5,879 bases of DNA from Rhodocyclales bacterium (GTDB lineage: Bacteria > Pseudomonadota > Gammaproteobacteria > Burkholderiales > Rhodocyclaceae), in NCBI GenBank assembly GCA_021286885.1, contig JAJTBM010000208.1, positions 1 to 5,879 on the forward strand, in the 5' to 3' direction. A program made the position numbers and the translations under genes. Of this stretch, positions 1-4,760 are shown piece after piece (the stretch's first letter is position 1; every line of letters starts with the position of its first letter). The notes beneath the pieces are model-generated. The model was given only the letters and a program-made list of their open reading frames with translations, did no database searches and had not been told where the DNA came from.

Positions 1-1
1 G

Positions 2-259
2 AAGCAGGCCACGGGTGCCTTCATCCGCCTGGCAGACCCGGTCCCCTTCGATGCCCCCGATGGCCGTCCGGTGACCATGCTGTTTGTGCTGCTCGTCCCT
101 GAGCAGGCCAACGAACACCATCTCCAGCTCCTGTCCGAACTCGCCCAGATGTTCAGCGACCGGGCCTTCCGCGAAAAACTGCTGGCCGCCCCCGACAACA
201 CCAGCGCCCACGCCCTCTTTGCCCAATGGGGCAGCGATGCGCCAGACGACGGTCGCTAA
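2..259 (+). CDS. ptsN: PtsN, nitrogen-PTS EIIA component (3' part only)
   Basis: This is the C-terminal 85 residues of an EIIA-Ntr protein; the gene starts upstream of the window. PtsN accepts phosphate from the PtsP-NPr (or HPr) relay and acts mainly as a cytoplasmic regulator of nitrogen, potassium and envelope functions, not in sugar uptake. The visible part shows the typical end of the PTS EIIA type-2 fold: a GAFIRLADPVPFDAPDGRPV block, then the hydrophobic strand TMLFVLLVPE, then helices with HLQLLSELAQMFSD and FREKLLAAPD. The phosphorylated His of the family lies upstream and cannot be checked. The reading frame is open from base 2 and stops with TAA at 257-259. The last 23 nt overlap the start of hprK, which suggests co-transcription and translational coupling. 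The family is well recognised; the N-terminal half is unseen. Confidence 0.9.
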   Translation, partial: KQATGAFIRLADPVPFDAPDGRPVTMLFVLLVPEQANEHHLQLLSELAQMFSDRAFREKLLAAPDNTSAHALFAQWGSDAPDDGR

Positions 260-1172
260 GCTTTTCGACGACAATCTGGAGCGCCTGCGGCTGCGGCACA
301 TCTGCGGCAGCCTGTGCACCCGCATTTCGGTCTCTGAAGACCGCATCTGGCCCGCCGACATGGTCGGCCACCTCAACCTGATCCACCCGGACCGACTCCA
401 GATCCTGGGCAGCTCCGAAGTCTCCTGGGCCCGTCGCCAGCCCCGCGAGAAGGTCATCCACCACGTTCGCGACATCCTCGCCTACACGCCGCCGGCCATC
501 ATCGTGGCCGACGACGAGGACATCCCCAGCATGATCCGCACCCTGTGCGCCAACGAGGATATCGCCCTGTTTGCGAGCCCCCTCCCGTCGGCCAGCGTGA
601 TCGACCTGCTGCGCAGCTATCTGTCGCGCCAGCTGGCCGACCGGGTGGCCCTGCATGGCGTGCTGATGGATGTGCTGGGGCTGGGGGTATTCATCACCGG
701 GGATTCGGGCGCCGGCAAATCTGAGCTGGCCCTCGAACTCATCTCCCGGGGCCACGGGCTGGTGGCCGACGACATCGTGGAGTTTGCCCGTATCGCCCCC
801 ACCGTGCTGGAAGGACGCTGCCCCGAGCTGCTGCAGGACGTGATCGAAGTGCGCGGCCTGGGCATTCTCAACATCCGCACCATCTTTGGCGAAACCGCCT
901 GCCGGCGCAAGATGAAGCTCAAGCTGGTGGTCCATCTGCAACGCCGCCAGCCGGGCCAGGAAGACCCCCTGCGCCTCACCCTGGAAGGCGAACAACAGAC
1001 CATTCTTGGCGTTTCGGTACGCCGCGTGGTGCTGCCTGTGGCCGCAGGGCGCAACCTAGCCGTGTTGCTCGAAGCAGCGGTGCGCTCCACCATACTGCTG
1101 CTGCGAGGCATAGACTCGACCCAGGAGTTTGTCGACCGGCAACGCCGGGCCATGGAAGGCGGCAGCTTCTGA
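237..1172 (+). CDS. hprK: HPr kinase/phosphorylase HprK
   Basis: This is a 311-residue protein of normal length for HprK, the bifunctional enzyme that phosphorylates and dephosphorylates a regulatory serine of HPr. The N-terminal domain begins MRQTTVAKLFDDN, like other betaproteobacterial HprKs, and contains GHLNLIHP. The C-terminal catalytic domain carries His140 (in LHGVLMD), a Walker A P-loop GDSGAGKS at 155-162, the acidic pair Asp178-Asp179 (VADD), the HprK signature EVRGLGILNIR at 204-214 and the C-terminal motif PVAAGRN at 267-273. All key residues I know for the family are present. The frame is open from base 84, but the ATG at 237 fits the family N-terminus and has a short GGGG 5 nt upstream, so I chose it. 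In Proteobacteria HprK commonly sits beside ptsN, and usually rapZ follows; here a psiF-like gene follows after 178 nt. The likely role is regulatory PTS control rather than Gram-positive-type carbon catabolite repression. Confidence 0.96.
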   Translation: MRQTTVAKLFDDNLERLRLRHICGSLCTRISVSEDRIWPADMVGHLNLIHPDRLQILGSSEVSWARRQPREKVIHHVRDILAYTPPAIIVADDEDIPSMIRTLCANEDIALFASPLPSASVIDLLRSYLSRQLADRVALHGVLMDVLGLGVFITGDSGAGKSELALELISRGHGLVADDIVEFARIAPTVLEGRCPELLQDVIEVRGLGILNIRTIFGETACRRKMKLKLVVHLQRRQPGQEDPLRLTLEGEQQTILGVSVRRVVLPVAAGRNLAVLLEAAVRSTILLLRGIDSTQEFVDRQRRAMEGGSF

Positions 1173-1209
1173 GTCGGTGAACGCGTCGGTGAACATTCGT
1201 CACGTTCAC
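1173..1209. repeat. Short direct and inverted repeats after hprK
   Basis: The 10-mer GTCGGTGAAC occurs at 1173-1182 and again at 1185-1194, a 12-nt period. The second copy's GTGAAC (1189-1194) is also inverted as GTTCAC at 1204-1209, with a 9-nt gap. No T-run follows, so this is not an obvious intrinsic terminator. It could be a regulatory binding site upstream of the psiF-like gene or chance. The arrangement is directly visible; any function is a guess. Confidence 0.45.
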
Positions 1210-1241
1210 AGACCGCCCCACTCTACGTTTTACGCTTTAAG

Positions 1242-1247
1242 CATAAT
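1242..1247 (+). promoter_or_regulatory. Possible -10 element for the psiF-like gene
   Basis: CATAAT lies in the only AT-rich patch of the 178-nt gap between hprK and the psiF-like gene and resembles a sigma70 -10 box. No good -35 hexamer is found 16-18 nt upstream, so an activator might be needed. I looked for a Pho box, because E. coli psiF belongs to the phosphate regulon, and saw no convincing pair of CTGTCAT-like repeats. The leader would be about 95 nt long. Confidence 0.25.
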
Positions 1248-1253
1248 TGTCGT

Positions 1254-1269
1254 CATTGATCATTGATCA
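1254..1269. repeat. CATTGAT tandem repeat, two TGATCA palindromes
   Basis: CATTGAT occurs twice in tandem at 1254-1260 and 1261-1267. This creates two self-complementary TGATCA hexamers, at 1257-1262 and 1264-1269, separated by one base. They sit just downstream of the possible -10 of the psiF-like gene, a place where a repressor could bind. No known regulator is identified. Confidence 0.35.
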
Positions 1270-1335
1270 CGCTTGGTTGTGGCCGCGCTCCCAGCCAAAC
1301 CATCTTTCTGCCCATTTTTGCCGTTTCTTCCACCT

Positions 1336-1342
1336 GAAGGAG
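1336..1342 (+). promoter_or_regulatory. Shine-Dalgarno of the psiF-like gene
   Basis: GAAGGAG lies 8 nt before the ATG at 1351. It is the strongest ribosome binding site in the window. It fixes the start at 1351 rather than the in-frame ATG at 1273, and this start also gives a clean signal peptide. Confidence 0.85.
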
Positions 1343-1350
1343 TTGCCCCC

Positions 1351-1662
1351 ATGAAGCAGACCATCCTCAAGCTTTCTCTGGCCCTCGTGGCCGTCAGCCT
1401 GGCCCCCGCCGTCTTGGCCGCAGGTGAGCAACAGAACAAGATGAAAACCTGTAACAAGGAAGCCGGCGACAAGGCGCTCAAGGGCGACGAGCGCAAGGCC
1501 TTCATGAAGGAATGCCTCTCTGCAAAACCCGCTGAAGCAGCAGCCCCGGCAGCCGCCTCAGATCAGCAAAGCAAGATGAAAACCTGCAACAAGGAAGCCG
1601 GCGACAAAGCGCTCAAGGGTGATGAGCGCAAAGCCTTCATGAAGGAATGCCTGAAGAAATAA
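1351..1662 (+). CDS. psiF: PsiF-repeat periplasmic protein
   Basis: This is a small protein of 103 residues with a Sec signal peptide: MKQTILK, then a hydrophobic core to about residue 22, with likely cleavage after VLA (residue 23) or the next Ala. The mature part holds two PsiF repeats of 30 residues at 27-56 and 72-101, joined by an Ala/Pro-rich linker (57-71). The repeats differ at only one position (Asn versus Ser). Each has the MKTCNKEAGDKALKGDERKAFMKEC core and two cysteines (34 and 55; 79 and 100). The protein is strongly Lys/Glu-rich. PsiF of E. coli is a phosphate-starvation-inducible protein whose biochemical function is unknown, so no activity can be assigned. The cysteines could form disulfides or bind a ligand in the periplasm (inference). 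The gene stands alone, with its own ribosome binding site and a downstream terminator. The family call is firm; use of the psiF symbol is by homology. Confidence 0.9.
   Translation: MKQTILKLSLALVAVSLAPAVLAAGEQQNKMKTCNKEAGDKALKGDERKAFMKECLSAKPAEAAAPAAASDQQSKMKTCNKEAGDKALKGDERKAFMKECLKK
1429..1653 (+). repeat. Two PsiF repeat units, 135-nt period
   Basis: Unit 1 is 1429-1518 and unit 2 is 1564-1653. By eye they agree at 81 of 90 bases. Eight of the nine differences are synonymous, leaving one Asn/Ser change. The 45-nt spacer encodes SAKPAEAAAPAAASD. This is an internal gene duplication kept nearly identical at protein level. Confidence 0.9.
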
Positions 1663-1690
1663 GCAGCGCACCGTCCCGCGGTACCCAGCA

Positions 1691-1715
1691 AAAAGGCCTG
1701 CATCGCAGGCCTTTT
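1691..1715. terminator. Bidirectional intrinsic terminator
   Basis: A perfect 11-bp inverted repeat (AAAAGGCCTGC / GCAGGCCTTTT) encloses a 3-nt loop, ATC. The GC-rich stem is flanked by A-run and T-run, so it works as a hairpin plus U-tract on either strand. It lies 28 nt after the psiF-like stop and 23 nt beyond the stop of the FHA gene on the other strand. It therefore probably ends both convergent transcripts. Confidence 0.9.
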
Positions 1716-1738
1716 ACTTTGGGTGCAGACAGCTTGGC

Positions 1739-2695
1739 TCAGAGCAATGCAAAGGCCACCGCTTCCGACATGTTGTCGGCCACCGAAAAGCCGCAGCCGA
1801 TATGCCCCTTTTCCCCGAGCACATGCTCGTTCTGCTTGATGCAACGTTCGGGATTCTGGTCATCCAGCAGATAAGTGCCGTTGGTGCTGGAGTCAATCAG
1901 GTAGAACAGGCCGTTACGCCACTCGATGCGGGCATGCTGGCGCGATACACGGGGGTCGTGCACAACGATGTCATTCGCGGTTTCACGCCCAAACAACAGA
2001 GCCGGATGGCTTGCATCGATCACCCAAGACTTGCCCCGATGACTCACGCGCAGTTGGTGGGCCAACTCAACGCTCACAGCCGCAGCCGGCTGCTCCGACT
2101 GCATGGGCTGTACCTGCTGAATCGGCACCTCGGGTTGATACAGCTGCATGGGCACCGGGCGGGTCAGCACCTCGCCGGTTCCGTGGGACTCCAGGGTGCT
2201 CGGCGCTTCAACAGCCTGGACCGGGGAGGCAGCCGGGGCGGCTTCTTCCACAAAACCATCCAGCAAGCGGCGCGCCAGGGCGGGCAGGGCTTCGCCAAAC
2301 GCACCACTCACCGAAATGGCGTCCGCCTCAGCCGCCTGGGCCAGGAGACGGGCGCCCTGGCGTGCATCTTCCAGCACGCCTGCGTGCTCGGACATGAGCA
2401 CCAATCCAACCCTGAGCCCCAGCTTGATGCCACTCACCGGCGGCAGCGCACTCACCCGCTCCCGCATTTCCCGGGCAGCCATGAGTGCGGCTTCTGCATC
2501 TTCGAAACGGGCCTGCAGGGTATCCTGCCGGGACTCCAGCGCATCGCGGGCATGGGCTTCAGCACAACGGGACATGCGGTTGAGACAACGCTCAACCGCA
2601 TAGGATGCTTCAGCTTTGCCCAGCTTGGCCTCCAGCCGGTCGGCGCCCTGGATCAGGGCGAGGAGCAGGCAGGGGGTCGGGACAGGCGCGTTCAT
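1739..2695 (-). CDS. FHA-domain protein with degenerate cyclase-homology domain
   Basis: This is a 318-residue cytoplasmic protein with two domains. Residues about 9-147 align by eye with class III adenylate/guanylate cyclase domains (CLLLALIQGADRLEAKLGKAEA, QARFEDAEAAL, LPPVSGIKLGLRVG, GARLLAQAAE, ISVSG). Key positions are altered: the first metal-binding Asp of the FAD-V-S-G motif is Leu14, the catalytic Asn appears to be Arg112, and the stretch between RVG and ARL is shortened. Asp58 and Arg116 may be retained. Cyclase activity is therefore unlikely. A Pro/Gln-rich linker (about 148-210) leads to a C-terminal FHA domain with Gly236-Arg237, Ser251-Arg-Gln-His254 and Asn272-Gly273, the complete phosphothreonine-binding signature. 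I chose the ATG at 2695 because it has GGAG 9 nt upstream and begins right before the conserved domain. An upstream in-frame ATG at 2788 overlaps the ttcA stop and would add 31 residues of unconserved look. It is the last gene of the minus-strand set. The likely role is a phospho-dependent scaffold or signalling adaptor (inference). Confidence 0.82.
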   Translation of the reverse strand: MNAPVPTPCLLLALIQGADRLEAKLGKAEASYAVERCLNRMSRCAEAHARDALESRQDTLQARFEDAEAALMAAREMRERVSALPPVSGIKLGLRVGLVLMSEHAGVLEDARQGARLLAQAAEADAISVSGAFGEALPALARRLLDGFVEEAAPAASPVQAVEAPSTLESHGTGEVLTRPVPMQLYQPEVPIQQVQPMQSEQPAAAVSVELAHQLRVSHRGKSWVIDASHPALLFGRETANDIVVHDPRVSRQHARIEWRNGLFYLIDSSTNGTYLLDDQNPERCIKQNEHVLGEKGHIGCGFSVADNMSEAVAFALL

Positions 2696-2704
2696 TCGTA
2701 TCAG

Positions 2705-2708
2705 CTCC
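2705..2708 (-). promoter_or_regulatory. Shine-Dalgarno deciding the FHA gene start
   Basis: On the minus strand GGAG lies 9 nt before the ATG at 2695. The competing ATG at 2788 has only an AGGA about 15 nt away, which is too distant. This favours the 318-residue form. Confidence 0.55.
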
Positions 2709-2784
2709 GGGGAGAACTTGCGGTCACCAGTCAACGGACGCTGATGGCGGTTTCTGGAGACATCGGCAAGGGCTAGGGACGGGT

Positions 2785-3747
2785 TCATAAAGGTTCGTTC
2801 CAGATCCTGATGGGGATGGCCGATGCGTCCACGCTCCCCTCCGGAATCCGGTTCAAATCAGGCAGGTCGGGCGCATCAAAAGCGATGTCACCCTGTTCCA
2901 CTTCGGTCGTTCGATCCACGCCAACAAAGTCAAACAGCTTGTTGTCGGCCAGATGGGACGGCACCACGTTCTTGAGTGCAGACGCCATGGAAACGATACG
3001 CCCGGGGAAACGGGCATCCCAATCGCGCAGCATGTTCTTGATCTGCTTGCGCTGGGCGTTTTCCTGACTGCCACACAGGTTGCAGGGAATGATGGGGAAG
3101 TCCATGGCCCGGGCGTAGCGCTCGATGTCTTTCTCGGAGCAGTAGGCCAGCGGACGAATCACCACGTTCTGACCGTCGTCGCTCACCAGCTTGGGCGGCA
3201 TGGACTTGATCTTGCCTGCAAAGAACATGTTCAGAAACAGGGTTTCGATCATGTCATCGCGATGGTGGCCCAGGGCAATCTTGGTCGCGCCAAGCTCCTT
3301 CGCGGTGCGATAGATAATGCCGCGCCGCAGTCGGGAACACAGGGAACAAGTGGTTTTACCCTCTGGGATTTTATCCTTGACAATTTTGTAAGTATTTTCG
3401 GTGACGATCTTGTACTCAACACCGATGGATTCAAAGTAGGCCGGCAGCACATGATCCGGGAAGCCGGGCTGCTTTTGATCCAGATTCATGGCGATGATGC
3501 GGAAGTTCACCGGGGCCCGCTCGCGCAGCAGAGTCAGCAGGGAGAGCAGGGTAAAAGAGTCTTTCCCACCGGAAATGCACACCATCACGACGTCACCGTC
3601 GGAGATCATGTTGTAATCGACGATGGCCTCGCCCACCTTGCGCTTCAGAAATTTCTGGAGGCGCAAGAAAGAATTGGACAGGGGAGTTTCGACGCTGTCA
3701 GCAACGGATGCAACTTCGGTCAGTTCGGGCGTAAGAGTGTGATTCAT
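2785..3747 (-). CDS. ttcA: tRNA 2-thiocytidine(32) synthetase TtcA
   Basis: This is a 320-residue protein close to the usual TtcA length (311 in E. coli). TtcA thiolates cytidine 32 in the anticodon loop of certain tRNAs, using ATP to adenylate the base, an Fe-S cluster and sulfur from the IscS system. The sequence shows the PP-loop SGGKDS at 59-64, the first CxxC at Cys134-Cys137 ([12 protein letters not shown]), the GHHRDD block at 160-165 and the second CxxC at Cys222-Cys225 (PCNLCGSQ). The three cluster-ligand cysteines of the family map within these motifs. The start at 3747 leaves about 24 residues before the conserved [20 protein letters not shown] block. No Shine-Dalgarno is visible; the upstream leader is AT-rich (TTGATTGATTC on the minus strand), so initiation may be leaderless-like or depend on low structure. 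It lies 66 nt after the pteridine reductase gene. Its TGA overlaps an alternative ATG of the next gene. Confidence 0.97.
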   Translation of the reverse strand: MNHTLTPELTEVASVADSVETPLSNSFLRLQKFLKRKVGEAIVDYNMISDGDVVMVCISGGKDSFTLLSLLTLLRERAPVNFRIIAMNLDQKQPGFPDHVLPAYFESIGVEYKIVTENTYKIVKDKIPEGKTTCSLCSRLRRGIIYRTAKELGATKIALGHHRDDMIETLFLNMFFAGKIKSMPPKLVSDDGQNVVIRPLAYCSEKDIERYARAMDFPIIPCNLCGSQENAQRKQIKNMLRDWDARFPGRIVSMASALKNVVPSHLADNKLFDFVGVDRTTEVEQGDIAFDAPDLPDLNRIPEGSVDASAIPIRIWNEPL

Positions 3748-3761
3748 GAATCAATCAATTA
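3740..3761. promoter_or_regulatory. Palindrome and IHF-like site at the ttcA start
   Basis: A 14-bp perfect palindrome TGATTCATGAATCA (3740-3753) is centred on the ttcA start codon. Overlapping it, AATCAATCAATTA (3749-3761) matches the IHF core consensus WATCAANNNNTTR at every fixed position. It is not a proper FNR box, since the TGAT/ATCA half-sites are 6 nt apart rather than 4. These are motif matches only; short AT-rich motifs can occur by chance. Confidence 0.3.
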
Positions 3762-3772
3762 TTTCAATCAGC

Positions 3773-3793
3773 ATGGGCCGATGCTTCGGCCAT
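3773..3793 (-). other. Hairpin in the pteridine reductase-ttcA gap
   Basis: GGCCGA (3776-3781) and TCGGCC (3786-3791) form a perfect 6-bp stem with a 4-nt loop, extendable by an AT pair past a one-base bulge. It would form in the transcript between the two minus-strand genes. No U-run follows on the minus strand, so it is not a standard terminator. It could be a processing or stability element. Confidence 0.4.
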
Positions 3794-3813
3794 AAACATT
3801 TACATTCGCAAGC

Positions 3814-4563
3814 TTACAGATGTGCGCTGCGCCCACCATCCACGGCTATGATCTGGCCTGTGATATAGGGAGCATCAAACAGCAAAAAACCCACCGTGCG
3901 AGCAATATCCGCAGGTGAGCCCACCCGGCCCAGCAAAGTATGGGCAACGATGGCCTCCCGTTCAGTTTGTTCAAACTGCCCGTCTTCCGGCCACTCTATC
4001 GCCCCCGGCGCCACGCCATTCACTCTGATGTGCGGTGCAAGATCCAAGGCGAGGGCGCGTGTCAAGCCCTGCAGCCCAGCTTTTGCAGCACAATACAAAG
4101 CATATCCTTTCAAAGGACGCTCGGCGTGGATATCTACAATATTAACAATTCCACCCCCATGGTTACGCAGGTAGGGCGCCGCAGACTGTGCTAGGAACAA
4201 AGGCGCTTTCAGGTTGGACCCTACCAGATCCGCCCAGGCGGCCTCGTTGATCTCTCCCAAGGCCGTCGGAAAAAAGCTGGAAGCGTTGTTCACCAGCCCG
4301 TCCAGACGCCCAAAACACGCCACTACGGCCTCGACCAGCCCCTGCAAGGCCGGCGTTTCGAGCAAATCTGCCACAAACACGGCGGCAGACCCGGGACGCT
4401 GGGTATTCAAGGCATCTGCCAGCGCGTCCGCCTCCGCCCGCGAATGGCGGCAATGGAGCGCCACCCGGGCACCCCTGGCATGCAGATGGCGGGCAATCTC
4501 GGCTCCCACCCGACGGGCAGCACCCGTCACAAGCACGACTGGCGCTTGGGAAATATCATCCAT
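3814..4563 (-). CDS. folM: Pteridine reductase, SDR family (FolM/PTR1 type)
   Basis: This is a 249-residue short-chain dehydrogenase/reductase of full length. It has the NADPH-binding TGAARRVG at 13-20, HCRHS at 37-41 (the position of the PTR1 HYHRS block, which selects NADPH), NNASSFFPT at 92-100, YxxxK at Tyr157-Lys161, and the C-terminal GQIIAVDGG. The usual SDR catalytic Ser is replaced by Asp144 in NIVDIHAERPLKGY. Asp-Tyr-Lys spacing (13 and 17) equals that of Leishmania PTR1 Asp181-Tyr194-Lys198. This Asp is the hallmark of pteridine reductases, which reduce dihydropterins or dihydrofolate to tetrahydro forms; bacterial FolM makes tetrahydromonapterin. A GAGAG lies 6 nt before the ATG. 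It is first of the minus-strand gene set and divergent from the MidA-like gene. The exact substrate (dihydromonapterin, dihydrobiopterin, dihydrofolate) cannot be read from sequence, so the symbol is tentative. Confidence 0.9.
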   Translation of the reverse strand: MDDISQAPVVLVTGAARRVGAEIARHLHARGARVALHCRHSRAEADALADALNTQRPGSAAVFVADLLETPALQGLVEAVVACFGRLDGLVNNASSFFPTALGEINEAAWADLVGSNLKAPLFLAQSAAPYLRNHGGGIVNIVDIHAERPLKGYALYCAAKAGLQGLTRALALDLAPHIRVNGVAPGAIEWPEDGQFEQTEREAIVAHTLLGRVGSPADIARTVGFLLFDAPYITGQIIAVDGGRSAHL

Positions 4564-4567
4564 GGCT

Positions 4568-4631
4568 GTCTCTCAGTCTCTCAGTGTCTATCTCTATCTC
4601 TGAATCTGAATGAATCTTCTGACTCTGAATC
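4568..4631. repeat. Low-complexity tandem repeat tract
   Basis: A pyrimidine-rich tract (plus strand) is built from short tandem units: GTCTCTCA twice (4568-4583), CTATCT twice (4588-4599), CTGAAT twice (4600-4611), then CTCTGAAT again at 4623-4630. It lies directly upstream of the pteridine reductase start, so it would be its purine-rich 5' leader, and it includes that gene's GAGAG ribosome binding site. It is unlike the surrounding GC-rich sequence. Confidence 0.7.
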
Positions 4632-4660
4632 CGGATCACCCGGATAGGTTGAAGGAGTGA

Positions 4661-4666
4661 ATCATA
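4661..4666 (-). promoter_or_regulatory. Possible -10 of the pteridine reductase gene
   Basis: The minus strand reads TATGAT here, one mismatch from the sigma70 -10 consensus. A recognisable -35 is not present at 16-18 nt. Transcription from it would give a leader of about 90 nt carrying the whole tandem-repeat tract. Confidence 0.3.
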
Positions 4667-4719
4667 CGGGGCCCTGCGAGCAAAACCCGGGCCCGACCCG
4701 TAGGCGGCGGCAAGGCAGG

Positions 4720-4725
4720 TAAAAT
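4720..4725 (+). promoter_or_regulatory. Possible -10 of the MidA-like gene
   Basis: TAAAAT, in the context GGTAAAATGGCGG, resembles a -10 box and lies 35 nt before the ATG at 4761, giving a leader of about 25-30 nt. No clear -35 is visible 17 nt upstream. Confidence 0.35.
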
Positions 4726-4760
4726 GGCGGCCTTTTTCTTTTGTCAGTCAGACTGCGGCC

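Noticed and set aside
84..236. N-terminal extension of hprK to an ATG at base 84
   Set aside because: The extra 51 residues overlap ptsN, have low-complexity Pro/Ser/Thr character and do not match HprK; the ATG at 237 gives the typical N-terminus and length.
153..995. Long minus-strand open frame opposite hprK
   Set aside because: It is antisense to a well-supported HprK, is His/Gly/Gln-rich as expected from the reverse of GC-rich coding, and shows no domain.
1802..2776. Long plus-strand open frame opposite the FHA gene
   Set aside because: The FHA and cyclase-like motifs are on the minus strand; the plus frame shows no recognisable family and reflects codon bias.
3740..3754. FNR box at the ttcA start
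   Set aside because: The TGAT and ATCA half-sites are separated by 6 nt instead of the 4 nt of TTGAT-N4-ATCAA.
2953..3795. Plus-strand open frame opposite ttcA
   Set aside because: TtcA is certain on the minus strand; the antisense frame is a composition shadow.
4669..4696. Terminator formed by the two GGGCCC blocks
   Set aside because: Both blocks are self-complementary hexamers with an unconvincing loop and no T-run, so a terminator is not supported.
4651..4723. Small ORF after a GAAGGAG on the plus strand (4651-4657)
   Set aside because: The purine block looks like a Shine-Dalgarno, but no start codon lies at a suitable distance; the overlapping GTG frame of about 21 codons is too close to be used.
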